Positions 33,801-45,700 of a DNA stretch of 64,000 nt are shown here, piece after piece; positions within the stretch are counted from its first letter, which is position 1; each line of letters opens with the position of its first letter. Origin of the DNA: Agapanthus africanus (lineage: Eukaryota; Streptophyta; Magnoliopsida; Asparagales; Amaryllidaceae); the NCBI GenBank assembly GCA_030015575.1, contig CM057346.1, positions 564,702,315 through 564,766,314 of the forward strand, in the 5' to 3' direction. Made by a program: the position numbers and the translations under genes. The notes under the pieces were generated by a model. The model was not told the origin of the DNA. It saw nothing but the letters and a program-made list of their open reading frames with translations, and made no database searches.

Positions 33801-34784
33801 ATTCGTCCCCAAAATGGGAATGTTGGACCACCATATCCCTAAACTGGCGATGGACCACCATGTCTCTAAACTGGCGATGGACTACTATGTCCCTAAACTA
33901 GAACAATAGAGCCCCCAAATGCTCTTTTTTCGGATCTAAATGATCCTATCAAGCTGATCGTAGTCTCAAATTAGACTAACGTATCCTTGACAAACGTTTA
34001 AGTTGATCTTAGCCTCAAATATGGCTAACGTATTCTTAAACCAAAACCTTCAAACAGACTTTAGTCCCAAATTGGACTATGGATCCCCCGACCAACTTTG
34101 GTTCAAGGGTACATCTCTAAACTCCTCTGACATCTGTCATTGTAATCCTTCAACGTCGTCAAAGAGGTGATGGGTCCCAACGGCCATACATGCAATGGAC
34201 CACTATGTCCCTAAACTAGAACAATAGAGTCTCCAAATACTCTTTTGTCGGATCTAAATGATCCTGTTAAGTTGATCTTAGTCTTAAATCAGACTAACGT
34301 GTCCTTAACAAACGTTTAAGTTGATCTTAGCCTCAAAAATGGCTAACGTGTCCTTAAACCAAAACCCCAAACCAAATCTAAGAAAATACGGATTTGGACT
34401 AATCCACGTCCTACGGGCGACGATATAAATTAGTCTCCGTATACAATCCACGGGCAACCACAAACAAAACAAACACCCATAACACGAAGTGAAAATCTAG
34501 AGAAGGAGAAAGTTGTTACCGCGATGCGGTAGCGTAATTAACTGCAGGGGCTTGCGCCTGCAGGGAAGAGCGTCCCCACAATCAAAAACCCCTCTAACGA
34601 TGGGGAATCTGACGAAGTCTGCTACATCGGCCGCATCCGTCTAAACCTCCAATACACGGTGCCATAAATCAACTTGGCATCTTCGGAGAGGTGGACGGAT
34701 AAAACCAAATAGCATCTGCCCCGAATATCAGGAAAGACGAACCTACGCGGTCGCGTCTCCGTGATTCAGAGGGGAACAGATTCT

Positions 34785-34803
34785 GGCACGCCCGGTGGGA
34801 CCT
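34785..34803 (+). other. Primer binding site candidate
   Basis: TGGCACGCCCGGTGGGACC begins 5 bp after the LTR. It starts with TGG, which pairs with the CCA tail of a tRNA. It does not match tRNA-Met, and I could not name the tRNA. Confidence 0.6.
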
Positions 34804-34927
34804 TTTCCTCTTTCCACTCCACACTTCGTGTGTCGTGTTCGCGAACAAATCGCGGTTTGCTGTGGTTGCCTGTGGATTCGAGGTACTTAGATTTGGTGTC
34901 TTGCTCTGTGCAGAAAACAGAAGATCA

Positions 34928-36097
34928 ATGGCTTCAAACTACACTAACTGCAACTGCAACTCTCGCTCCATCCTTGCTGGAGGAGTGACTTGCGGGCCTC
35001 AAGCGGCCTCCCTTTTCAAGATGCCAGTAGAGCAGGTAACTCAGGCCACCACTGGACTATTCTTCGGGACCATGCTCCCACCGATGAGCTTAAATGCCCC
35101 AATGACGTTGCAAGAAGCCCCAAAGAAGTCGGTCTTTGATCAACTTACCACTGTCGCGGCCCTTCTCAAAGGGTCGCCCAACTTCAATACCTCAGTTTTC
35201 AACAGACCGGGCCAGAACGTCTACAAGCTCGTGATACCCGAAGTTGCCATCCCAAAGCGAATAGCCATCCCAGCTCAAGCGGACAAAATCATTGGAAAGG
35301 CTTCTCCTTCCAAGAAGTCAGTTTTTACAAGGATGGCCATTCCGTTTTCTGCTCCAGGCGAGGTCCTCAAAGCTGCTTCCTCTGCCCAGAAGTCTGTCTT
35401 TGACAGATTAGATATTGCTTCTCAACGGGTGTCAGTCTTCGACAGACTAGCACCAATAACAGTCTCTCCTCAAAGCAGGGGGCATGATGAAGTCACCTTT
35501 ATAGCTGAAACAACTCCATCCGCACGACACGCTCGCCGTCGTCACTGGCGCCGAGTAAAGAAGGCTGGGGACAACTCTCCATTTGGATTTACTCTACCAG
35601 CTCCAACGGTGGGAATCGATGCTGCTGTTCCAACCGAGAACAGGTTTGAACTGCTCAACAAGGTGCGCAGAAACTCTCCTACTGCAGTGCTGAAGAAAAC
35701 TCCTTCACCTGTGAAGAATGCTACAGAGAAGAAGCCGGAGCAACCTCCTTAACGGCTATCCTCTGAAATTTACAAAGTTTGGCGACGTGTCCAAGAGTCA
35801 GTGATTAATCAAGACTATCTCCGCCGATAGAAAAAGATGAAGGTTCAGCAGGAGAAGGACTACTCAAAACCACAAAAAGTGACAGCTGGCTGGGTGCCCG
35901 CTGCAACGGCTCCCTCAACGTTAATCACTCAAAAGAAAAGGAGGTCGCAAAAAGCCTCTGTGAACATGGCGAACCGTAAAAGCGCTGAACACAAACGCCC
36001 CAACTCTGGGGGCATGTGGTGCACACTGTTTATATGGCTTCCGGAAAGGAGGAAGGCCGTGCTTCGACAGGTCACCGACCGCTCACCCGATCCGTGA
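34928..36097 (+). pseudogene. First plus-strand frame with SVFDRL repeats (gag leader protein)
   Basis: The ATG at 34928 follows the PBS by about 125 bp; the frame is also open upstream from 34835. The N-terminus is cysteine-rich (CNCNSRSILAGGVTCG). Five copies of a KSVFDRL-like motif start near residues 68, 89, 131, 156 and 169. The C-terminal half is basic (RRRHWRRVKK; KKRRSQK). Motifs of this kind occur before gag in Tat-type elements (recollection); the function is unknown. TAA at 35750-35752 and TAG at 35828-35830 interrupt the frame, each one C-to-T from a Gln codon. The frame ends at 36097, overlapping the gag start (36034) in a different frame. Confidence 0.65.
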
Positions 36098-39038
36098 CAA
36101 AAGCCCAGGAGCAGCAACAGAAGCTTCAGAAAATGATGACTGCAATGGCTGCACTTACCGGGCCAAAAGAAAGCCCGGAGGCATCATCAGAACAGCGTCA
36201 CGAACAAGAAACCGATGCTGACTTCTTACGTAGAGTCCTCAAAAAGAAGGACAAAGAAGCCACAGAGCAGGCGGCTAACATAAAGCAAATGGCGCTTCTC
36301 TTCCAAGATATGGTAGGGATGATGTTACAGCCGGACCCTCCAGCTGAAGACCCTCCAATCATTGTTGGAGACGACGAAGGGGAGACATCTAATTCTCCTC
36401 TGGCCCTTTCAGTAGCCAAGGAGGAAACCATTTCCAAAGTTGCACTAGACGATTATATAGATCAGCAAATACGAGCTCATCAGGCGAATGAAGCGGCTGG
36501 GCAAATTGTTAGAACCGGACGACCCTATCCGGGCTGGTATGACCAAATCAGTTACCCGCCGGGATATATGATCCTTAAGTTCCACGTATATAAAGGAACG
36601 GGGAACCTCATCAGCATGTCGCTCAATTCAGGGCCTTATGTGGCAACACTGGAGGCGATGATAAACTGTTGCTTCGCCAATTCGTCGGCAGCCTGGCAGA
36701 AATGGCCTTTGAATGGTATTCAGACCTACCTAACGACTCTGTCAAAAAACTTGCGGAGATGGAGCTATTGTTTACACAAAGATTCACGAGTGCTAGTGAA
36801 CGCACCCCGATCACCGCACTAATCAACGCCAGGGTAAGGCCAGGCGAAACGTGGGTTCAATACGCAACACGATGGTGAAACTTGTGGTCGAAATGCGAAC
36901 AGTGCATCGAAGAAGCACCTGCGGTAGGTATGTTCGTGGGTACTCTTGATCCGGAAGTGACCATCTCGCAATTCATGATATTCTTTAAACCGACCACGTT
37001 CCAGGCTTTAATTGATAAGCTATCCCAAATGGATCAAATGGGTCACAAACCGTCTCCTCCGAAGCCAGAACCCCGAAACGACAAGGGTAAAGGGAAGGCG
37101 ACCTTCGTTGCGAACACCCAACAGCAACCCGGTGCCCCAAAGCTAGCGGATCAACTGGAAGAGAGACGGCGATATTATAATGAGAAAATGAAGCGCCCTT
37201 ACTCATTCCCGCGGGATAAAATGAAGAGGCTGTTCGAGCTGGCGATGCACAATAAGCTTATTTATCTCCCGAATCCAAGGAGACCACCGCAACCTAGCGA
37301 GGTGAATAATCCCAATTATTGCCCTTACCACCAAACGGTAAGTCACCCGATCGAGGATTGCTTCGTCTTTAAGAGATGGATCGAGGATCAGTACCTACAA
37401 GGCAAGTTTGCGCTGTCTGAAAAGTGGAAAGTAAACCCATCACAGCCGCACACCCCAAAGAAGACGGGCATGCCAGGGGCAACTTGTTCTTTTGTTGAAG
37501 AAGCTCCATGGGAGGTCGTGCTTTCCACCAAAACCAAAAAGATGCTGAATGATCTCCAGACATACCCGGCGATCAGATGGAAGAATCCGTTGGAACCTGA
37601 GATCATCAAGGGGATGCTGAAGCCGCGCCCAACTCCAAAGATTGGTGATAGCCAAAACGCTCACACTCAGTCGTCAAGATCTTCGAAAAAGAAGAAGAAG
37701 TCCAAAAAGGCCATGAAGCCTGGCGACAAGCGCACGGACTTACAGAAACAGATTGACGCGCTGGAGGAGTATAATCAGAAAGCGCGGACTCCCATAATGC
37801 TCCAAGAGTTTCTCAGCCACGTCCTCGAGGACGAAAACGATGGAGAAGACTCATCAGATGAATCTGAGAACTACGTAGCAAGTTGTCATGTGATCTCTCG
37901 CTCATTGATAGATGATGAAGAGGATCCTTGCACTGAGAAACCGAGGGTGGGTCCTGAACCAGAATTTCTGTGGCCGTCAGACGAGATGATCGATGCCTTC
38001 CTGAATGAGATTCGTCTGAAAAGTAAAGCCAATTAGGAGCGTGAGATGGCCATATTGGAAGGAGCCAAACGCCGGCAACTAGACGAAAGAGTCGAGGCAC
38101 TCCCGTCAAATCAAAAGGCATCCACTGCAGATAAAAACAAATTCAAGACGAGGAAAAGGTTTGCTAAAGCCATATCAATGAGAATGAAGCTACCATCCTC
38201 TGAAGAAAACACTCTCGGTGGAATAGAGATGCATCCTAACTTCTGCTTATATCATCAGAAGATCGCACATCCTACTGAAGACTGCGACTCCTTTAAATGT
38301 TGGTGGCAAGGGTATGCCACTCACAGGCAACACTTCAACAGGACAAAGCGTGAAGCTCGTAGACAGTGGAAGAATGCGACAGATGAGCATAAAAGAATTG
38401 CTGGCAATTGTCATAGGGTTGATCCCGAGGGGCCGCGAGTTCTCACCTTCGGGAGCGACTCCGACAAAAAAGTAGCCCTCAACCCTCTCTTCAAAGAATC
38501 CATTTCTAAAACGAAAGAATTGAGGAGTTGCGAGAACATTCAGCCGTGCAATTGCACGATACCCGGAAAAACTCTCGGACCCGCAAACAATGAATCGAAC
38601 AAAAAGGATAAAGGAAAGGGAAAAACGGCCTTCGTCGCCAACACTCAACAACAATCGAGTGGCCCTAGACTGGTTGTTCGCCAAAACAGCAAGCGGCAAC
38701 CCCTCTATGAGAAGTTGAAACGTCCTTACTCATTTCCCCGAGATGAAACAAGGAGGCTGTTCGAATTGGCAGTGCACAACATGTTTATCACTCTACCAGA
38801 GCCGAAACACCAGCCACAACTGAATGATGTCAATACTCCTGATTACTGCCCTTACCACCAAGTATTGGGCCATCCGATCGAAAACTACTACGTTTTCAAA
38901 AACTGGGTTGAAGACCAATACCAACTGGGCAAGTTCGCGTTGTCCGAAAACTGGAAGGTGAGCCCGCCACAACCACATGCTCCGAGAAAGATGGATATAC
39001 CGGGGGCATCATGCTCATTCATAGGGAAATCCCCATAG
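36034..39038 (+). pseudogene. gag of the 19 kb element, with an internal duplication
   Basis: The ATG at 36034 (MASGKEEGR) starts a coiled-coil-like N-terminus (KAQEQQQKLQKMM). The retrotransposon gag core follows: HVYKGTGN, LLLRQFVGSLAEMAFEWY, MELLFTQRF and GETWVQYATRW. One missing base near 36608 shifts the frame, TGA at 36876-36878 replaces a likely Trp, and TAG at 38034-38036 replaces a likely Gln; otherwise the frame is open to 39038. The zinc-knuckle-like motif is CPYHQTVSHPIEDC. A second, related module (CLYHQKIAHPTEDC) follows, then a repeat of the region holding KRPYSFPRD and CPYHQ. No protease follows. Confidence 0.85.
38616..39036 (+). repeat. Duplicated gag segment (paralogous copy of 37084-37510)
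   Basis: Both copies encode, in order, KGKGKxxFVANTQQQ, KRPYSFPRD, RLFELAxHN, CPYHQ..xHPIE, the run FK.W.EDQY..GKFALSE.WKV, and GAxCSF. Protein similarity is strong, but DNA divergence shows the duplication is old. In the second copy the last zinc-ligand Cys is Tyr (HPIENY). Confidence 0.85.
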
Positions 39039-42000
39039 ACGTCAGTAAACTAGAGATTCGCCTTAAATACGGCGACGGTGGACCCCAATGTCCTAAAACT
39101 TGCAAAAGACCGAAACGTCGTTAAACTACTACCAGCCCGCGGCATCCTCATGCTGACATGTTAAAAAAAACGGTATGTCCATAAGCAAAATGGGCACGGA
39201 TGATATCCCGAAAGGGCTCCGTAAGTAAAAACAGCAGGGCTACCGGCGAGTGTTTGTGAAAACCCGAAAGGGCGCAACCTCGTTAGAAGAAAAAAAAAGA
39301 AGAAAGAATAAAAAGAGAATTTAAAAAACGGTATGTCCATAAGCAAAATGGGCACGGATGAAAACCCGAAAGGGCTCCATGAGTAAAAACAGCAGGGCTA
39401 CCGGCGAGTGTTTGTGAAAACCCGAAAGGGCGCAACCTCGTTAAAAGACACTTGCAGGGTCCCTTCGACCTTGTAAGGAGAAACCACCCGCGTGAGATCC
39501 TTACGACTCACAAGGGAGTAACACACTTAGGGAGCAACACGATTCCTAAGGAGAAATTACACTTGCGAGATCCTCACGACTCGTAAGGAGAACTCTCTTA
39601 TGGGACCCTCATGGCTCATAAGATTTGAAAGTCTTAAGTTACAGAGACCTGAACCTGTTCTTAAGCAACCCCCACAACCTTTGATATTGCCCTACAAGCG
39701 GCTCATACTGACCCTTGTATACAATCCATGGGCGCGAATAAACATTTCCCTAACCAAGTCCCACCCGTGACTAGAGATATGTCCATATGGTGAACGACCC
39801 TTGTAAGTCCCCTCGAATTATAAGGAGAAAATCCTTTAGTAAGATCCTTACGACTTACAGGGGAATATACACTTAGGAATCCTCATGATTCCTAAGGAGA
39901 AAACACACCTATGAGATCCTCACGACTCGCAGGGAGAAATACCTTTGTGAGACCCTTACGGCTCATGATGTCAAAAGCCTTAGTTAACAGAATCCTAACC
40001 CTGTTTACTAAGCCACCTTTATTCGACATCGACAGAGGCAAATGATGATTCGCTCCTGGAAATATCCCAGTTGTAGCGATGTTGATGCCTAAACCGGTAT
40101 CAAATTCCGAGTCCTTTCATGACAAATGATGATTCGTTCCTGGCAATATTCCAGTTGTAGCGATGCTGATGCTGAGATTGGCACCAGATTCCAAGTTCTA
40201 CACTCGCGATAAAAATCAGCGAGCTAAAAATGCATATGAAATAGCCGAAATGATGGGGCAATTTGCAACAAAATCAGCAAGTAAAAATGTATGCATATAA
40301 AATAGCCGAAATGATTGGGCAACCGCAATAAAAAGCAGCGAGTAAAAATAAAATAAATAGCCGAAATGATTGGGCAACTCGCAATAAAAAGCAGCAAGTG
40401 AAAATAAAATAAATAGCCGAAATGATTGGGCACCACGAAAAATAGCCGAAATGATTGGGCAATCGCAGCCTTTGCGATATAAAAGCTGAAATGATAGAGC
40501 ATCGCGGAAATAAAATAATAATATAAAAAATGAATGAAACTTTTGCCCTGCAGACGATATCACAGCAATCCCTGTATACAATCCAGGGGCATAAACACAG
40601 AAGGAATCACATCTTCCCTCCCCATGCTCCATCAGAGAACGGAGCCAAGTCTTCACGGCAAGTCATATAAAGCCTGAAAGACAATCGGAGATCATCTCGC
40701 ACCAGCATAGAGTGATCACTAACTCTACATTCGTCTCGATACAGCAGACGAGATATCACCACAGTGTTCTTCCTCCAGCAGGGTTCAGATGCGACAACAA
40801 CAACGAAGCCACGGCAAAATCCCTAGTTCTAAACCTCGACGGTTCACCAACAACCTAGAGACAACCGTGACATTCGTCTCGATACAGCAGACGCAATGCC
40901 AGCAAACGAAGCGAAGGCCCAATTCCCAGCTTCAGGATCTTAACGGCAAGTCATATAAAGCCTGAAAGACAATCGGAGATCATCTCACACCAATATGGAG
41001 TGGTCACCACCTTGACGTTCGTCTCGATACAGCAGACGAGATGTCATGACAGCGTTCTTCCTCCAACAGGATTCGGACGTGACAAAGCAAATGAAGCGAA
41101 GGCCAAATTCCTAGCTTAACGGTCTTAACGGCAAGTCATATAAAGCCTGAAAGACCATCGGAGATCATTTCGCACCAACGCAGAGTGGTCACCACCTCGA
41201 CGATCGTCTCGATACAGCAGACGAGATGTCAACAACATCGTTCTTCCTCCAACAGGATTTAGACGCGACAATCAAACAACGGAGCCACGGCAAAATCCCT
41301 AGTTCCAAACCTCGACGGTTCACCAACAACCTAGAGATAACCGCGACATTCGTCTCAATACAGCAGACGCAATGCCAGCAAACGAAGCGAAGGCCAAATT
41401 CCTAGCTTCACAGTCTTAACGGCAAGTCATATAAAGCCTGAGAGACAATTGGAGATCATCTCGCACCAGTGCGGAGTGGTAACCACCTCGACGTTCGTCT
41501 CGACACAGCAGACGCAACATCACCAACAGGAGCCATGGCAAAAACCCTAGTTCCAAACCTCGACGGTTCACAAGCAACCTAGAGACAACCGTGACATTCG
41601 TCTCGATATAGAGGACGCAATGCCAGCGAACGAAGCAAAGGCCAAATTCCTAACTTCAGGGTCGTAACGGCAAGTTATATAAAGCCTGAAAGACTATCGA
41701 AGATCATCCCACACCAGCGCGGAGTGGTTATGACTCATCGGGGCTCTCCAAAATGAGCCTAACCTCAAGTAAAAAGTGACATGGAATATCCCTACGCTTG
41801 CTCTTTCGACGGTAATATTAGCTGGAAGATTACTTGAAGACGTCTTGTCCAGCCCCCGAAGGGATCAGAGACACGACAAACACAAGGCTACTCGAACAGC
41901 AAGATTTCCTATCGAGGAATACATCAGCCAAAGCGATGGTACGACGGACGAAACTCTAAGTACCACTGACCCTAACGAACCTCTGTCGTAAAGAGCAGAG

Positions 42001-42605
42001 GTTAACTGTGACGTTAGGATATTCTTGCGAGAAATGCTCGATTCATCTCGACTCGTGAGGAAATTAGTGTCTTTGCGAGAACTACTCGATATGTTTCAAC
42101 TCGTGAGGAAAAGCTAATGGCAGCGGGGATAAAAAAAAACATGTTTCCTAAGCACTGGGACCCTGCAAGTCAATCCAAAATGGACTCTTGCATACTATTC
42201 ACGGGTCACACTCTCCAAAATCGAATCTCGACAAGGAGGGAAACAACCGCTTACGGGTCCTTTCGACTCGTAAGAGGGAAAATTCTCTTATAAGATACTT
42301 ACGACTTATAAGAGAAAACGTACTTATGAATCCTCACGATTCCTAGGGAGAAAATACACCTATGAGATCCTCTCGATCCGTAGGGAAAAAAGTCTTTGTG
42401 AGACCCTCACGGCTCATAAAGTTGAAAAGTCTTAGGCAGCGGATCTGAACCTGCCTCCTAAGCCATCATTACCCTTTGAAGAAGCCAAGACAGGATGCTC
42501 GCTCTATCATCTGTCAACCATGTTTACTAAGGCAGCATACTGATAATAAAAGAAGAAAGAAAGCGCAGAGATGACACAAGACATGGCAAAAAAAATGTGT
42601 GTATC
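39039..42605 (+). repeat. Non-coding tandem-repeat region of the 19 kb element
   Basis: No gene is recognised here. Arrays: 39171-39446, two copies of a 158 bp unit starting CGGTATGTCCATAAGC; 40216-40470, about five copies of a roughly 60 bp unit with AATAGCCGAAATGATTGGGC; 40658-41720, five copies, 190-290 bp apart, of a unit with GGCAAGTCATATAAAGCCTG and TTCGTCTCGATACAGCAGAC; 39440-39960 and 42240-42430, scattered CTCACGACTCGTAAGGAGAA-type words; 40030-40190, two copies of AAATGATGATTCGYTCCTGG. Position between gag and the LTR suggests this replaced or displaced pol. Confidence 0.75.
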
Positions 42606-42674
42606 TTTATTCATGAATTCAATTAAGTACAAGGCGAATCGTATAAAAAGAATAAAGAATGAATACATTTTATT
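42606..42674 (-). terminator. Polyadenylation signals of the antisense gene
   Basis: On the minus strand, AATAAA occurs at 42674-42669 and 42611-42606, about 37 and 100 bp past the stop at 42711. They are correctly placed for a Pol II transcript of the antisense gene. Confidence 0.5.
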
Positions 42675-42710
42675 CAAAGATTACAAGTGTATAATTGATA
42701 GAAAAAGCAG

Positions 42711-45700
42711 CTACTGAGAAGGAAGCGTCTTAAATAGCCCCATCAATTGCTCGCGCACTTCCTTCAATGTCTTCTCCTGATCGGCCGCCATCGCCAATTC
42801 TGCTTCCACTTGAGCCCGCTGCTGCAGGAAGGATGAAAGCTGCTCCTCAACTGCCTGCTGAGCTGCGTTGCGACCTTGGGCATCACGCTCAGCGGCATCG
42901 AGCTTCTGCTTCAGTGTTAGCCCATCAGAAATACTTTGCAGAAGGCCCTTGAAGATAGCCTTCACCTGGACAGCATTCGCATTGACCTCAGCACACAGGC
43001 GAGCGGTCTTGCTTGAAGACTCTTGGCATTCCCTCAGCCTTAAAGCCGCTTCTTGTTCGAAATGGCGGAAGTAAGAAGCGCTCTGCTCGATCCATGCTGC
43101 CCGTTGAGTACTTGTGGCCAAAACCTCGGGGGCAGGACGCATAAGCTCCAGCTGATGCAGACGGGGCTCGATCTCCTTGCAGTGATTAACTTAAGACTCG
43201 ACGACGCATTCATTACGAAAATTTACAAGCGTCGCCAGCATCGGATTAACCTCTGCAGCGAAATCTACGGCAGATAGGGGAACGTCTGCGTCAAGCTCTT
43301 CGACGTATCCGCTCAGCATGCCCAAACTCATCGCAGCACCCTTTGAAAATAGACGTCTTAAGAAGGGGCCTGCCGGCATTATGATGTGAGGCTCGAAGGG
43401 GGCCGGAACCAGAACGACAGCTGAAAAAACAAAACACAATCAGATGACGGTTCAAGAAATATAAGAATGTCATCAATGAAGGAGTTTACTATACTAGCTG
43501 CAGCAGGCGGCAAAGCTGGGAGAACCAGTGGCGCAACCGATCCCTTATCTCCTTTTTCGATCTGTAACACTGCAATTAGGGCGGGGAAGAATCAGAAATA
43601 ATTCCATTACTGAAAAAAGGAAGGGTATTAATTGAAAACCATACTCACCAGCGCCGCTAGAGGAAGCAAGCTCCGACGGGAAGGAGAAGTGTGGGTGCAG
43701 CACTTGATAGAGGTGATCAAAAAGCACTCCTGCAAAGGCGCAATAGTACGATATTAATACATAAATTATGCGGCCGAAAGATAAAACTAATGGGTTACAA
43801 ATCCGTACCTTCCAACATTTGCGACGGCGCGAGAGAAGGTAGAGAGGTAGCCACCGTCAAAGCAGTAACTAATGGCGCTCCCTGGAGCAATGGAGCATCA
43901 GCACTGGCCGCACCTGCATTAACAACAAAGATAAACCTGTCAGGAAGGATTGAAAGATAAAAAGAAGGACGGTAACCCGAAATTTACCTGACGAGCCACC
44001 AGCCGAAACAGCGTCGTCTCCCTCCTCCGTTGACATGGGTCTACCTCCCGATGCCTCATCACCAGACTCTACGGGAGCCGTCGTTGTGCTCGCGAGGCCA
44101 GGAGACGGCGGAGGACCGTAGGCGGGGAGAGCAATAATCGGAGCATTGCCAGACTCTTGAGAGAGAGCGGCCGGCTTGTCCTCGGGAATCATACCCGTCT
44201 CACCCACTACTCCCTCGGGCTCAGCGGTTGCAGCCGTCTCGTCCACTGTTGCCATGGGGTCGTCGGTCTCAGGCGCTCCATCCGCTGCTGCCCCAGGCTC
44301 GGTTATAGCAGCCGTCTCATTTGCCGCTATCTCGCGCTCGGCAGTGGTGGCCGTCTCGAGCATAGTAGGCGTGACTGTCTCATCCGCTACTAGCTTAGGC
44401 CCGGCGACTACGGATACACCACCTACCGTCGCCTCGGGATCAGCTGCCACCTTCTCCACCGTCCCCTCAGGCTCGACGGTTTCCTCTACCCTTTCGGTTG
44501 GACTTGGCCCTGCAGGAAAAGACGTATGAGAACCGATAGTTGTACAACTTTTGCAACAAAGTTTCGAAAGACACATTACCTGAGGTGGATCGATCGTTGG
44601 CCTCCCGAACTGCACGCGCCGCCTGTCTATGAGCAGTAGACAAGATGACCGGGGGCTCCTCGGAAGAAGAAGCAACGGGAATAATGGCGCTTGGGCCCGC
44701 TCCCATGGCCAAAGTAGCTCTGCGCTCCTTCGCCTCGTGCCTCAAGTGCTTCCTCTCCTCCCGGGACATCACGACGGACCTCTTAGAAGCTTCCATCAAG
44801 ACGTCATCGTCCTAATTCAGAGTTTCCTCCAGAGCCTTCAAGGCATCCCTCATCGGCTTTTTGAGTCGAGACTCTCGCGGCAGCCCTGATGAGGCCGAGA
44901 CATCGGTAATTGGCCCGGGGAGAGTCCCCGCATCGACTTGCGCGGCCCCTTCAAAGAGACAAAGAAGAGGTTAGGTTGGCCATAAGAAAAGAGAATAAAG
45001 ATTTAATGAGGCGAGACATACCAACGCCCGATAGAGCGCGTTTCCTTTCCTCCTCCGGGAAGGTTTTCGGGGAAGCAACAATAGCTTCTTCAGTGGTGAC
45101 GCCTGTTAAAAAGGGGGGAAACGCATTAGTCAAAGACAATAATAAAAGTACGATGAAATAACAAGGAATGAAACTAATGATTACCTGATTGAGCAAGTTT
45201 AGCCAACCAAGCTTCAAGCCTCGCCGATCTCTCAGAAGCCGCAATGGCGGCCGCCAGATCGGTGTCTGCTGGATCTACCGAGAAACCCTGGTTTCTTCCG
45301 TACTCGCTTAAGCCTTCGGTGAGAGGGGCCTGAGGCTCTAAGCCGAGGATAGCATCGAGAGAGAGGAGTGACTTCTTCTTCCTCTTTTGCACGCGAGCCC
45401 CGGGTGCACCCAAGATCAACTTGCGCTTTGCAGCCACCTTAGGGCGGCGGGTCCCGATGTCCACGCCCACGCCGGACTCCGGCGAGACCACATTCACCGT
45501 CTCCATTGGAGCACAGGGCGCGGGTGGCATGTCCGTGGTAGCATGAGGTAATCCGCGTGGAGGGCTCAATACGCGTGGTGGTCCAGCTCCAGCATCTTTC
45601 AGCGGAGGAACGACAGGGGTCCTTGGCTTCAGGGGAGCCTTGCGGTCGCTGCCGGGAGGCGCACCTTTGCGGTCAACCAACATGCGCTTCTCTTCACGGA

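Larger units (their letters stand above)
32081..34779 (+). repeat. 5' LTR of the 19 kb element
   Basis: A 2699 bp LTR. From left to right: an AGAGCAAAGCTCT palindrome; several copies of a repeat built on GACACGTGTCAGCGCAG; a TATA box (32616-32623); palindrome-dense sequence; a second GC-rich block near 33000-33250; a 53 bp tandem repeat (33643-33800); TGGACCACCATGTCCCTAAACT-type repeats; and the conserved Tat LTR end. Very similar to 48379-51106. Confidence 0.94.

Noticed and set aside
39171-41720. CRISPR-like array
   Set aside because: Repeats are long, imperfect and unevenly spaced, the sequence is plant, and there are no cas genes; they are tandem duplications in a retrotransposon.
41776-41991. 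71-codon plus-strand open frame near the tandem repeats
   Set aside because: No domain, no conserved motif, and it lies in repeat-rich non-coding sequence; too weak to call.
44157-44529. Plus-strand open frames of 78 and 117 codons
   Set aside because: They are shadows of exon 4 of the antisense gene; low-complexity Ala/Thr/Glu coding leaves the opposite strand open.
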